A stretch of DNA of 64,000 nucleotides, from assembly GCA_051453625.1 (NCBI GenBank), contig JBOZIK010000001.1:243422009-243486008 (forward strand), in the 5' to 3' direction. The translations under genes were made by a program, and so were the position numbers. The DNA is from Welwitschia mirabilis (lineage: Eukaryota; Gnetophyta; Gnetopsida; Welwitschiales). The notes beneath the pieces are model-generated. The model saw nothing but the letters and a program-made list of their open reading frames with translations, did no database searches and was not told where the DNA came from. Below are positions 21,886 to 34,690 of the stretch, in pieces; within the stretch, counting starts at the first letter, position 1, and every line of letters starts with the position of its first letter.

Positions 21886-24800
21886 TGGCTCATCTGCTGC
21901 TATTTCTCAATCAATAAGGTGGATCTAAGACGCAGAGCAACAAATGCAAAGGCAGAGGAGGACAAGGACAATTTTGTTGTGGAAAAAACATGCTTTGAAA
22001 TTCTGAAACAAAGCCGATACCTTGTGGCATCTTAGTATAGAAGAAAGACCTATGAAAATGATAAAATTTTTGGCCCCTAAGAAAAAGCCATTTTCATGAA
22101 AGGATGCTCAATTTTGGCCTTTTTGTTATTTCTTCCACGTTTTTGGGTTTCAAAAATGTCTTTACTATCTATAGTGACTAAAATCTTATGCTGCAAAAAT
22201 TTCTCGAGAAAATTTTGAGCCAACATGTACATGGATGAGCTGTAGCATTTGTCAAATGTGATGGCAACCCCCTATGGGAAGTATTTGGAAATGGAAGGGA
22301 AGCTCCATAGAGTAAAAATAGAAAGAAACTTAAGAAGAAAATATGCATGTTTAAATTTTATCATCCAAAAATCTGTTAAGAAGAAAATATGGATGTTTAA
22401 ATTTTATCTTCCAAAAATATGTTAACTAATAATTTCGTAAGCTAATGTCCATTCTCGTTTTATCATAAATGGACTTACTTGTTAGATCATAAATTCCTTA
22501 TTATTCAATAAATCTAGCTAGCACAACCACTGAAAAAAAGTGGGGAAGACGAGGAGTAATTAGAGTAAGTGACCTTTGACAAAGAGAGAAGCAAAGATCT
22601 TGCCTATTCCCCTTACCCATCCCTTACCCACCCCATCCCAGGACTAGCAAATTTGACATTTGCAGTTATTTTGTTGGGATACCAACAACTAATGTAGGAC
22701 TAGTTCAATGTTTCATCTACTAACACAGGTGGGAAAAGTCATGCTCAATGACTTACCATTCTCTTCTTATCCCATAAACCGCATTGCATACTTGTAAATT
22801 TGTTATTATTAAAGAATCTCTAAACAAAGTTCGAGAAGCTCCATGACACAAGAATTAAGAATAAAGGAGAACAAAAAAGAGGCAACATCAAGGAGAGTCA
22901 AGATTTAATCTACAAATAGACTAAGCTTCTATCAAGAGTAGAAAGTGAAGTCTCACCTTGGGATGATCAAGGGGATAATTGACAAAGGTATGCACATAGT
23001 TGGACTTCTAAATCATGATAGATGAGAGCTCCAAATCATATGTTTTCTAGTAGAATATTCGATACAATATACTAGCTCATATGATACCAAAGTAATTTAA
23101 AGTTAAGAAATGGTTAAGCAAGAATACAATATTCTCTACATGAAATCTATGAAATTTTTAGTTCAAAAAACAATCAATTGAGATGTGAGATGTATTTCAT
23201 GATTGCAATTATTCTTCCTTTAAATACTTATATCCTATGAATTGTAGCAGAGCACTTTCTTGGATGGAGAGGGATGTGGATACTTGAATCATGAACAAAG
23301 GTTTTATTTAAAAATTTAGAACAATAAAAGCATTGTTTCAAGGATTGTTTTCGGAGAATACTCAAATGTGGGAAACAAGAACAATTACTCTTTGTATTCA
23401 ACTTAACTTCTGATTTCTTTAAAAAATGAAATAAGTTTGGCTCCTCTCAACATAAGTATTTATGCTTGTGTGTATAATTGGATTAGACAAATTGCAAACA
23501 CCTTACAACAATGCTACAAAAAGAATATCCATGTACATGAAAATTCTTGAAAAAATGATGAGAAATGAATTCAATCCTATAATATTAAAAATAATCTCCC
23601 CAATGAATAGTTGCCTCATACAATCAAGGACCAGCATAATCTCAACTCAAATTTGCCGAAATGACTCTTTTTGTTATTCATCTACTGTCACGCCATTATT
23701 TATCGTGATATTTAGACTGTAACACATTGTCCTCCTACCAATCCTACCATTTCACTTATGCATCGTATATTGTCTTAACCCATACAGTAGTGTAAAGTTT
23801 GATAATATTATATATAAAACAAATTATTTCAAATGGAAATTCTTAATTTACTTTCATTCAGGTTTGTTATTTAATAACATCTATCTTCACGAATGGTCCA
23901 TGCACAGCAGTCTTAACCTAAATGATTGATAAAGTCTTAAATTCACATGATAATATCTTAGGCACAATAGTTCTCAGAATATGTTACTTGATTAAACCCC
24001 TCAAAAGTGTCTATCATTACATGCATGAATTCACAATAAAGACAAATAAGGTATATGAAAAGTAAAAGGTTCAAAATCCAAATGTAACAACTACTATCAC
24101 AACTATGAGTTATTATATACAATCTTGCAAGTTCCATGAACTTAATACAACTAGTGTTCCAAACAGTACAACATCTTATGATAAAGAAAGTAGTTCTCAT
24201 TTGTAAACTAGAAGTTAAAGTCATGGATCTTGTTTCATTTTCCTAGTAATGTTCTTGGATAATGATGATTGTTTGTTTGATGGACTATAATATAGAATAT
24301 CACCTTTTACATAATCCTCCTCCTTCAAAAACTCTAATTTATTTTTCAACATAATAGTTTCAAGTATAGTAAAGCTTGAATGCTTTACCTGTAACATTTT
24401 ATGAGCATGCATGAGCTCTAGATTTTCACCACCTATGATCAAATGCTTCTTCATTACGAACATAAATCATAAATATTATGTCATATCTTGGAAATATAAC
24501 TTTTAAAACATTGCTTCAAAAGACCTATAAAGGTCAAGAAAGAATCTAAGAGATGAATAACAAAGAAGAATTAACAAGAACTTGGAATACAAAGACTAAT
24601 CTGAGGATACAATCCCTAGTGCAACAAAGCTTACACTTATACAAGTGTAATTTCTATGTGTGTTTTTTGTTTGTTTTAATGATAAGTGCTCCAACCCTTA
24701 TTGTTATTACTGTATTAGATTATTACCTATGATTGGAATTGTGATAATCATATTAGTTGTTGCCATTATTCTTAATCCCATTAACAATTACTAATATGAT

Positions 24801-27800
24801 TGAAGTTAGTCTCTTAAAGAAAAAGTGGGGGAGGAAGGTATTAAGGGAAGAAACTCAGTATCCAATTAAATAATGGCTTATTTCACATCGTTATGCATAT
24901 GAATGGTAGCCTCTAATTCNNNNNNNTTATTTCTCAATGGTCTCATGAGGCATTAGATATTACATAATGATATCATATTAACCCTTTAGTTCATAATGGA
25001 TCTGACATCAAAATCCTACTCATGAAGGTTATTTAAGTATCATGTTCTTACTTAAAGATGTAATGCACCTTAAAATACCAACTTAGAGTACTGTTACACT
25101 ATTGTAATACTTGCTTCATTTCCAAAATGAAACATATTCTATGATAACGCTCATTGGATTAACATCACGTGGGTATTTTTATTAATACTTGAAAGACTAC
25201 TATAGAGTTTTAGAAATGGAATACTCCAAATCAATGTAGATAAATTCTCTTCTTAAAGATTTTGTATTGATATTAGGGAAAAATATATTTGATTGAAATA
25301 TGTAACATGAAATCATTCTCTTATGAATAGGGTACTGAAGCATAAGTTGGTATGTACAGCTAAACATGAAATTAAGAAGAGTAATTGATGATATTTATAG
25401 GTAGTAAAATAAACGTAATTGTGAAAAAGGAAATGATAGTTGAAATTTCTATATAGTTAATATAATAAGAATTTAATTGATGAAATTGGGAACGCCATCT
25501 AATTACTGCACACCACACATCAACAACTAGCCTCTTCTTTGATAAATTCTGCCTTCATTTCAAAGATTGTTCAAGGATGGCAAATATTCATAGTTTTTTA
25601 CCAAGTCTTGTCAATTAGAGTAGTTGACTGAGAAAGCATACAGTAACAAGAAATGTTTTGTACATAGCTTACATTGACATTATTTTGTTATGCTAGGTTT
25701 CAAGAATTTTTTATAATAAGAAAGTATTATTCTAAATACTATGCCACTTGACTAAGAGATTGAGATCTTCACTTAAATCATGCTAAACATAATTTTACTT
25801 TTCTATCCTTGTTTTCATCAAATCTATCTCTAATATCATAACTATAGACATCTCATTTTACTTCATCTATGTCTAGTTCTATGGGTGATCATATCCATCC
25901 ATGAACTAAAATTTGCATATAAAAGCCAACATGCTCTTGTAAACTCAAAGTAAATATGACAATTGGTAAAATAATACTTTAATTTTGTCAAAAGCATACA
26001 TTTGAATAATTAACAAACGCAATTAGATGCAGCATCAGATACAGAGAAGCACAAATGCAAAATAGCTATAACAAATAAGAACTTTTGTTATGCATCAAGA
26101 AGATGAAAAGTATAATAGTTAGTTTTGCTTAATAGAAGCTGATTCCTATTTCCTAAGATTCATAAACTTAATGGAAGTTTTTACACCTGTCATGTTTTTG
26201 TTGAACTTCTGTCATATTAAGATATTTTAACTCACACTAATCATACTTTTGTGCAATAAGATTTTATCATGTGATTAGTCAACTTTAATGTGATGTAGCT
26301 TACAAAGAGCTTTGCCTATTGAAATTCATTTTTTCATTCAAAAACATATAACCATGATGATCATGCTACTGTATCTGCTAGGACTCTGTGTGTTGAAATT
26401 GAAATTGATATTGATGGGAACATAACTATTTAAGAACATAACCTTCTTTACAATTTTGAGGGAATGAGCTTCATTGATAAGCTAGAAATCCTGAAATTCT
26501 TAGGAAAAATGATAGTAATATAATGAAAACCCTTAAATATTTGTGTGCTTCTATTAATTGGAACCTTCTGATTGTAACATCTAATTTGGATAAAAACACT
26601 TTCTCTTGAACTGATTATGATCCTTTGATTTAAAGAATGTCTATAAAAAAAGAATAAATGAGATTCTTTTGTTATTGTACTCCATCACTGAATATTCCCT
26701 CTAGAATCTGAGAAAGAACCCAAAAGTATAAATAAGAAGTAGCATTCATTTGTTACTTTTTTCATAGGAAAAACAACAAGTAATTACAGAGGTTAATGGT
26801 TATAGACATGATAATATCTGCACTTTAAGTGATCTCAAAGTCTCTTATCAACGTTCTTTCTAAGCAAGTTAATGTCAAACAAAATGAAGAACTTTTGATA
26901 TGTTAATTTTGTTTTCACTACCATAGAATGTAGGCTTATCCTATGGTTGTTAAGGTGTTTATTGTATTTCATTAAAACAACACAATTAGAATCTAGTAAT
27001 TGTTGTAGTTCAATTTGAATAATTGTTCTTCTTCCATTAGAAGTGGATTTCGAAGTAATCATCCAAACTCTTATGACTAAAATATTTCACCCATTAGGAA
27101 TCATAGGATGAAAATCATAGTTATAGAATTCCTTTGGAATTAGTAACTACCTAATCTCTTAGTTTTAAATTTAAGCTACAGAAAAACACACAGGTATGAA
27201 CTACCTAGATAAAAGAACAAACAATGCCTATGTGCCAAATGCCGCGAGCATAACAAAGGATATTAAATAAAGCAAATAAGATATGATTGATTTAAGTGCT
27301 TTACTTATTTATGTATAATTCTACATACATGTAGTCTTCTTTTTAAGTGGTTCTATTTAATTCAAGTATACAAAAGAATATGGTTGGAATGGTGCTTGCA
27401 AGCATCTCATAATCCATTTCCATAAGCTAATGAGAGGAGTAATAATTTCCAAAACAAAACTATATCCCACATATAATGAGCAAATGAAACAATGAATTCC
27501 ATGAACAAGATCATTTGTAATTTCTCTAAAAGTTTTCCTCCTATACTCTAGATTTTTATAGAAAATATTCCTGTGTATGTCATGGCTATTATGTCTCATC
27601 ACTCATATGGTCTTGAATAAACAAAATCTTATCTTCAAAACAAATAAGAAAGCATGACTTCCATACCATTCCTTTGTTAGTGATATTGAAACATCTACAC
27701 TTCAGTTTTAACACCACTAAGAATTAAATGTGCTTCTTTTAGCATCTTCTTCTAAATAAATTCATTAATCATTCCTAATGACATTTTATAATTTGTAATC

Positions 27801-28410
27801 TAGGTGCATATTTGACATGGGATTTTCTAGGGATTTTATATTCGAAACTTAAAAATCATAAGTCCTGCCATTATATTGATCTCATATTACCATATCTGAG
27901 AGTAGTTTTTTTAATTTAAAATATTTTAGAAATACCATTTTAAAACCCTTTAAACTGAGACTTCTTTATGGTTTCTTTTCTAATGTCCACAAACTAAACT
28001 TTATTTTTAGTTTTAGTTAATAAACATCTCTAAGCTACTAAATTTATAAACGTTATGCTACTAAATTTTGATTTAAAATCTAGTAGTTATCAGCATGCTT
28101 ATGGATTCTTTTATTTAAGAATTTACATTTGTTTCTTTTGAGAAGTTTTTTCCCATACCTAGAAGATCATTCATCTTATCAAAGCAAGTAATACAAATAT
28201 ATTATAGCAATTTATTCATTAATAGAAAATAGTAACATACATCTAGAAAAGAGTAAAATCAAGAGAAGTTATAGGTAATAAACACAGACAATAGATGCAT
28301 AATGAAAAATTACACATGTATAGAAAAAAATACAATGTTTTTTCATCACCTAAGAAGAATCATAATATTCTATAATTTTGTGATGTTATTTATTATACTT
28401 AAGATGAATT
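21886..28410. other. Gene-poor AT-rich region
   Basis: I find no supportable gene. Short frames exist but are isolated and lack recognisable motifs. One minus-strand piece near 24440-24395 has splice-like borders but too little support. A 7-N gap lies at 24920-24926. The right edge of duplicated unit A is at about 21885. Confidence 0.4.
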
Positions 28411-28417
28411 AGGACTA

Positions 28418-28505
28418 AGGCTCCATTCTAATGATAGAGCAATGCTCCCATGACTTTGTGGTTGTGAGTGCAATTTTAGAAAATGTCTTTCAACTTTTAA
28501 AAAAA
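28418..28505 (+). repeat. SINE relic, family with a copy at 60.15 kb
   Basis: The segment with GATAGAGCAATGCTCC and, later, AATGTCTTTCAA followed by an A-rich tail has a close match at about 60144-60212. The GAGCA...GCTC part looks like a tRNA D-arm, and GGTTGTGAGTGCAA looks like a decayed B box. A tRNA-derived SINE is the best reading. Confidence 0.5.
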
Positions 28506-29064
28506 AGTTTAAAAAGAAAAGGAAAAAAGAATGAAGAAGGAGGAATTACTTCTATGATATCTAAGATTGTTATTATTGTAAAAAGTAGTTAAAATATAAA
28601 TTGTCTAATTTATGATTTAATTATGACTAACAATACAACATACATTATGTTTTTAATTATGGTTATTAATTATTGTAAACAAAAACAACAATCATCGTAA
28701 CCATTTATGATAACTAAATCTAATTATCTTCAAACATATTAATGTTAGAAAACTAAGAAAGAAAATAATAACAATTAATAAAATCTTATAACTAAAGCAT
28801 AATCACTACCACTATTCATTCTCAACATGAAATTTAACATCTTTAATGGTAACTAAATTATAGTTATTAATTGCTATAAACAAAAAAACAATTATTACTG
28901 TAACCATTTATGACAACTAAAACGAATTATCTTCAAATATATTGATGTTATTTGAAAAAAGGAAGTAAAACAATAACAATTAATAAAATGGTATAACTAA
29001 AGCATAACCATTATAAGCATTTATTTTCTAATATAAAATTTAATATCTTTAATAGTAACTAAAC

Positions 29065-29512
29065 TAGCTTAGATAAATATCATGTATATACTAACTATTT
29101 GACTGAGTGATACCTATCAGTGTTGCCTTATGGATAAGGATATAAGAGCCATCTAATAGAAAATACTTTTGCTCATCTAAGTTAACCTCAGATCAAGGCA
29201 ATGTTAATTGTTCATCATATCATTAATGTTAAACTTTTACCAAACAAAAAACACTTATCTCTTGACCAACATTTTTTGGTTTTCTTTTCTCTTATGAGGA
29301 GGTAAAAATTTGGCTGAGAAAGGACCATTGACTATTTGGTTGAAGGTCAACATTGACTGCATGGTAAACAATCAATATTACCTTAATTAACGTCAACTTA
29401 GATAGGAAACATAATTGCTATTAGTTGATGCTTATACCATCATCCCCAAGACAACACTGATGGATATCACTTAGTCAAATGTTAGATATATTCATAGTAT
29501 ATATCTAAGTAA
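29065..29512. repeat. Long inverted repeat (hairpin) in tandem unit 1
   Basis: Left arm from about 29065 and right arm to about 29512 are imperfect reverse complements, centred near 29.28 kb. For example GATACCTATCAGTGTTG at 29110 pairs with CAACACTGATGGATATC near 29455. Arms are about 200-220 bp. No transposase is encoded. It could be a foldback or MITE-type element, or a small-RNA-producing hairpin. Confidence 0.7.
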
Positions 29513-30344
29513 GTGATCACGAACCATTGATGTAAGTAGTGAAATATCATAAGAATTTCTTAAACATAAGTTCTTAAAGAATGTATCTTATGTCTTAGAA
29601 ATGAACAAAACTATATATTACGTAAATTTTTTTGGTATCAATTAAAAAACTATGAAGTACTTTTATTTTATTTTAGCATCATAACATAAATGAATATCAC
29701 TTAATAAAATATTACCTATATATAAAATATAAATGTTAAATGGTGGTCATGTGTTATCTTAGTAAGTAATGAATGTGCATGAAGATGTAATAATTTTTTT
29801 TGTTAAGCTATCTATAAATCAGATCATGAGAAAAAGAATTATAACAAAAGTAATGAGTAGTAATTTACTTATTTAACATTACAAAAATCAATGATATTTT
29901 AGTGCAATAAATAATAATTTATCATTACAGTTGACTTGTTTATTGTCTTTAAGAAACTCTTTAAAAAACAAAAATCATTATAATCATTTATGATAACTAA
30001 ATCTAATTGTCTTTAGACATATTGATGTTAGAAAACTAAGAAGGAAAACAATTAATAAACTCTTATAGCTAAAGCACAACTGCTATAAATATTTATTCTT
30101 AACATGAAATTTAACATCTTCTATGGTAAACAAATTATGGCCATTAATTATTGTAAATAAAAAAAAATAATCATTGCAACCATTTATGACAAATATAACT
30201 AATTATCTTTAAACATATTGATGTTATTTTATAAAAGAAAGTAAAATAATAACACTTAATAAATTATTATAACTAAAGCATAACCATTAGGAGTGTTTAT
30301 TTACTAACATAAAATTTAACATATTTAATAGTAACTAAACTAGC

Positions 30345-30352
30345 TTAGATAA

Positions 30353-30401
<49 letters not shown>

Positions 30402-30835
30402 ACTATTTAACTAAGTAATACCTATTAGTGCTACCTTATGGATGAGGATACAACAATTGTCCAATACCAAATACTTTTGCTCATCTAAGTTGATCTTAGA
30501 TTAAGGCAATGTTAGTTGTCAATCATATCATTAATGTTGATCTTTTACCAAAAAATCAATGCTATCTCTTGGCCAAAATTTTTTTGTTTTTCTTTTCTCT
30601 TATGAGAAATAAAAAATTTAGCTGAGAAAGAACCATTACCTATTTGGTTAAAGGTTAACATTAACTATGTGATGAACAATCAATATTTCCTTAGCTAAGG
30701 TTAACTTAGATAAGAAACATATTTGCTATTAGTTAATGCTTAAATCCTTATCAACGAGGCAACACTAATAGATATCACTTAGCCAAATGTTAGATATATT
30801 CATAGTATATATCTGAATGAGTAATCACAAGCCAT
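30345..30835. repeat. Long inverted repeat (hairpin) in tandem unit 2
   Basis: Same structure as the hairpin at 29065-29512, about 1.3 kb further on, enlarged by a (TA)n run in the left arm. The presence of the hairpin in both units shows that it predates the tandem duplication. Confidence 0.65.
30361..30398. repeat. (TA)19 microsatellite
   Basis: A pure TA run of 38 bases within the left arm of the second hairpin. It is absent from the equivalent place in unit 1 (about 29.08 kb). Confidence 0.95.
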
Positions 30836-30942
30836 TAATGTTAGTAGTGAAATATCGTAAGACTATCTTAAACATAAGCTTTTGAAGAATGTATCTTATG
30901 TCATAAACATGAACAAAATTATATATTATGAAAATGTTTTTT

Positions 30943-31480
30943 NNNNNNNNNNNNNNNNNNNNNNNNNNNNNNNNNNNNNNNNNNNNNNNNNNNNNNNNNN
31001 NNNNNNNNNNNNNNNNNNNNNNNNNNNNNNNNNNNNNNNNNNNNNNNNNNNNNNNNNNNNNNNNNNNNNNNNNNNNNNNNNNNNNNNNNNNNNNNNNNNN
31101 NNNNNNNNNNNNNNNNNNNNNNNNNNNNNNNNNNNNNNNNNNNNNNNNNNNNNNNNNNNNNNNNNNNNNNNNNNNNNNNNNNNNNNNNNNNNNNNNNNNN
31201 NNNNNNNNNNNNNNNNNNNNNNNNNNNNNNNNNNNNNNNNNNNNNNNNNNNNNNNNNNNNNNNNNNNNNNNNNNNNNNNNNNNNNNNNNNNNNNNNNNNN
31301 NNNNNNNNNNNNNNNNNNNNNNNNNNNNNNNNNNNNNNNNNNNNNNNNNNNNNNNNNNNNNNNNNNNNNNNNNNNNNNNNNNNNNNNNNNNNNNNNNNNN
31401 NNNNNNNNNNNNNNNNNNNNNNNNNNNNNNNNNNNNNNNNNNNNNNNNNNNNNNNNNNNNNNNNNNNNNNNNNNNNNNNN
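30943..31480. other. Assembly gap (538 N)
   Basis: The first tandem unit has only about a dozen bases at the equivalent place (near 29640), so the gap either hides an insertion of about 0.53 kb or is mis-sized. Confidence 0.95.
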
Positions 31481-31779
31481 TAAACTATGAAATACTTTTA
31501 TTATAATTTAGTATCATAACATAAATAGATATCACTTGACCAAACATTACATTTATATAAAACATCAATGTTAGATGATTGTCATGTGTCATCTTAATAA
31601 GTAATGAATGTCTGTGAAGATGTCATTATTTTTTTTCTTTAAGCTATCTATAAATCATATCTTGAAATAAAGAATTATAATAAAAGTAATAAATAATAAT
31701 ATACCTATTTAATGTTAAAGAAATCAATAAAATTTTAATAAAATAAATAATAATTTATCATTATAGTAGACTTGATTCA

Positions 31780-32280
31780 AAAGTACATCATAAAAGAAAT
31801 GAAACATTGCAAGGGATGACTGTCTTTAGATGAGGATCATTCCCCCAGCATATGCACTAGTACAAGTTATTTAGATCCCACTATATGTGGTTTTTACCAG
31901 TGAGTATGCCAAGATGGAGGCTTGTCTTTGTGCTGGACTCGAACTTAGAGGGAAGAATTGAATGAGTTTAACCAATAAATACTTAAACAACTAAAAAATG
32001 AAAATCTTAAATAGAAACCTTATTGATTTACATGGTTTCCTAACTTGGATACATCCATGCATAGAGGGTAGCTTTTCCTCACACCTCTGGATATTCCTAA
32101 CTTACAAAAATAATGGTTTTGGAGAATCACCAAGCTTACATACAACTAAAATGCCCCTTGCAAGGTAGCACTTGTCAAATCTCAAGGGGGTTACCCATGT
32201 AAGGGTTACCTTATACTTTAGAATTCCTGGGCAAGAGTCCTTAATGAAAAAGATGACTAAAAGATATATGAACTAAAAAA
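31780..32280 (-). repeat. Unclassified segment with a tRNA-like internal promoter
   Basis: On the minus strand AGTTCGAGTCC (around 31945) matches the polymerase III B box (GGTTCGANTCC) with one change. A TTGGTTAAACTC string about 20 bases upstream resembles a tRNA D-loop. No cloverleaf can be closed, so a SINE or tRNA pseudogene is likelier than a tRNA gene. The rest up to 32280 is slightly GC-richer and not identified. Confidence 0.35.
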
Positions 32281-32689
32281 TAAGATATTATAAAAATCAA
32301 ATAGTCTAACAGTGAAGTCCTAATAACTCAAAATCAAGGAAGAACAAGTCTGAAAATGATGAGTTATGTGTAGTAACTTGATCTCTTCTTTGACGTAATC
32401 ACCCAAAAGAATCAAATAACAAGATTGTAGTAATGGATGAGTGTATAGCACAAGATATCTGTAGTAATAGTGTCGATTAGTCAGTTTCTTTCAACATGTA
32501 TAGTACTAGTCAATCATAGTTTAAATAATTTTATTTTCACATTGTATACTCTTAAAGTATTCTTGTCTATTAACCTAGAAATTTAATTATTTGAATTAAG
32601 TTGGATGCTAGTTAATAGCTAGAAATAGCTAGTTTTCATTGTCCAATGGCTATTTTTTCATTATTTAAATTTTTGGAATAAATTTCTAC

Positions 32690-33075
32690 TCTATTATAGA
32701 CATCTTTCATAGGTAGTTGTCTTTCAGGAGATAAGCGTTTATGATAAACCTATCCAAATTTTAATGAGATTTAAACTTATATTTTTCTAACCTAGTAACA
32801 TTAAGAATTTAGTGTGCATAAATTGTCTAGTCCACTAGGAAATGAATAATTCATAATTTCATTTTTCTGATAGACATTAATTTTGGTCATCTATTTTAGC
32901 ATAGAAGTCTTTCAGTTAATAGACATATTCCATTAGTGCATTTAGCATAGACATATTTTAAATGATAAACATCTTTTTTTAATTTTAAATTTAACTTAGC
33001 ATAAATACATTCTTATCTGTATACGTCTATTAAGCATAGGCATCTTTCACTTCATAAATGTCTATTGTTAAATTA
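32690..33075. repeat. Cluster of ATAGACATCTTT-like words
   Basis: The same family of words as at 10.25-10.90 and 39.87-40.52 kb, mostly as TAGACATCTTTCA and TGTCTAT. One copy near 33020 keeps the CpG form ACGTCTATT. No coding frame. Confidence 0.45.
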
Positions 33076-34277
33076 CGATATATCTTCAATTTCCTGTTTA
33101 TATGCAAAACACACTGTATTTGATAATTGACATCATTAATATAAGAATTGCACCAATAATCTTCCTTTTTTTGATTATGTTCAAAACTTAACAAATCATG
33201 TTATTGCAAGCTTTACAATAATATTTAAGATATTAAAAATTTAGGCATAAAATAGAGCTATTACAATATCTTGCATGAAATATAGTAGTGACCAATTAAA
33301 ACATGAGTAGATTAAAACTTTAATGATTAAGAAAATGGTAAAAACATCTTCTGAGATATCCAATATGCTATAATGAATGTACATGCTAATAATTACAAAA
33401 TAATCATGACAAATATATAGTCTACTGAAAGTAATAAAGTAAGAGTTATGAAAATGACAAATGTGCGTAAAAGATCACAAGTAAGCATTAAGAATGATAT
33501 CACTTATAACAAAACCAACCAACACCTCAAATCTACCTTTTTCTAAGACTCATACAAGTTTACTTATAGATTTGCCATTTTCTTTTCCTTTTTAGACATT
33601 AATAGTACCTAGTCATTGAAAGTTTAATAGTGATCTTTATCTCCTATGTTATTGCTATCATCATTCTTATTACAATTGATGGACTACATATCAGGGTGAT
33701 GATGTAGGAGGTGGAGTGTACTATTTTTGCAATGACCCTTATGATTATTAACCATGAGATTGTGCTAACTTCCTTCAAACTTGTGAGGCCTACCTTCTCA
33801 TATGAACATAAGTATGAGAGGTGATGGAAGTATCAAAGAAACTAGTTGTAGTTATGACAATAAAATTTAATCCAGATGGTGGGGTATCACTAGATCCTAG
33901 AGCATGAATGAGGTGGTAGTGGTCGTGGTAATGATAATTGAGGTGATGAAGGGGCATAAGGCTATGATGGAGCCGATGATGATCATGAAGTATGATTAGG
34001 ATAACAAATAGAAATCTTGTAGCATAACTTATGAAATATGAGAGGCTCATCCTCTAAAGCATCTAATTCTACATGGTGCTGCTATTATGGAGGCCATTCC
34101 TACCCCTTAACTTGTTCCTCCTCTTAGTCTGAGCTAGATGTAGTTGATTCTTTTGATTCCTTGACTCTTCCTAAATCATACCTTATGCCTGTAGATGTCA
34201 GAATCTCTTGTTCCTCTTCCTCTCCTCTAAATATACTTAAGTGAGAGTATCCATGATCTCCCAACTAGTGACAGGGG
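33076..34277. other. Region with no recognised gene
   Basis: Contains a simple-sequence-rich part (33890-33990) with GGTGGTAGTGGTCGTGGTAATGAT-like purine-rich repeats. This makes a low-complexity His-rich frame on the opposite strand, which I do not regard as a gene. Nothing else is supported. Confidence 0.35.
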
Positions 34278-34690
34278 TACTACATCAAAAATTACCTATA
34301 ATAATGGCTAAAAACTATCATTAAAATGTTTAATGATGACTTTTAGCTATTCTTATAGGTATTGTCATTAATACTTTATGATGGTTATTATCCATCATAA
34401 ATTCATCATGTGGCTATCATAAAAGTTAATAATAATGATGGCTAAAAGCTATTATTAAAAGTGCATAAACCTTTATTGATTTCAAGTTTTATAATAGGTA
34501 AAAGTCATCATAACATTTTAAATTCATGATGGATAAAATTCATTGTAAAATTCTAGGTCTATGATGGCTAATAGCATGATAAAATTCTAGATTTATGATG
34601 GCTAAAAATTATCATGGAATTTTATATTTAAAAGCTATCATAAAGCTAGAGATTTATAATGGCTAATAGCTATCATTAAATTGTAATGTT
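34278..34690 (+). mobile_element. One end of a CACTA (En/Spm) transposon
   Basis: The segment starts TACTACATCAAAAATTACC, one change from the CACTAC terminus of CACTA elements. It is followed by about eleven imperfect palindromic words of the type ATGATGGCTAAAAGCTATCAT over 400 bp. CACTA elements carry such subterminal repeats, commonly in a GC-richer form (ACGACGGCTAAAAGCCGTCGT-like). The matching right terminus and a transposase were not found, so this may be a deletion derivative or solo end. Confidence 0.6.

Larger units (their letters stand above)
28655..31775. repeat. Tandem repeat, two units of about 1.3 kb
   Basis: Two units align from about 28.66 and 29.94 kb, with offsets of 1283 (TTATGATAACTAA at 28705 and 29988) to 1308 bases (GAATGTATC at 29579 and 30887). 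Each begins with two related subrepeats of about 200 bp (28.66 and 28.86 kb; 29.96 and 30.13 kb), followed by a hairpin. After the gap at 30943-31480 the offset becomes 1835, so the gap represents about 527 extra bases in the second unit if its size is right. Confidence 0.8.

Noticed and set aside
24221-24463. Possible coding exon on the minus strand with a coiled-coil-like frame and AG/GTAAAG borders near 24440-24395
   Set aside because: The splice-like borders define only about 45 bases, no neighbouring exon was found, and the protein is not recognised. Chance is likely in 6 kb of AT-rich sequence.
30882-31506. Long open frames of about 200 codons on the plus strand
   Set aside because: They consist almost wholly of N from the gap 30943-31480 and have no real sequence content. 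The same applies to frames over the gaps at 37547-37928 and 50843-51396.
31925-31990. tRNA gene on the minus strand
   Set aside because: A B-box-like word is present, but acceptor and anticodon stems cannot be formed.
33790-34050. His-rich frame on the minus strand
   Set aside because: It arises from GGTGAT/GATGAT-rich simple sequence and has no domain.
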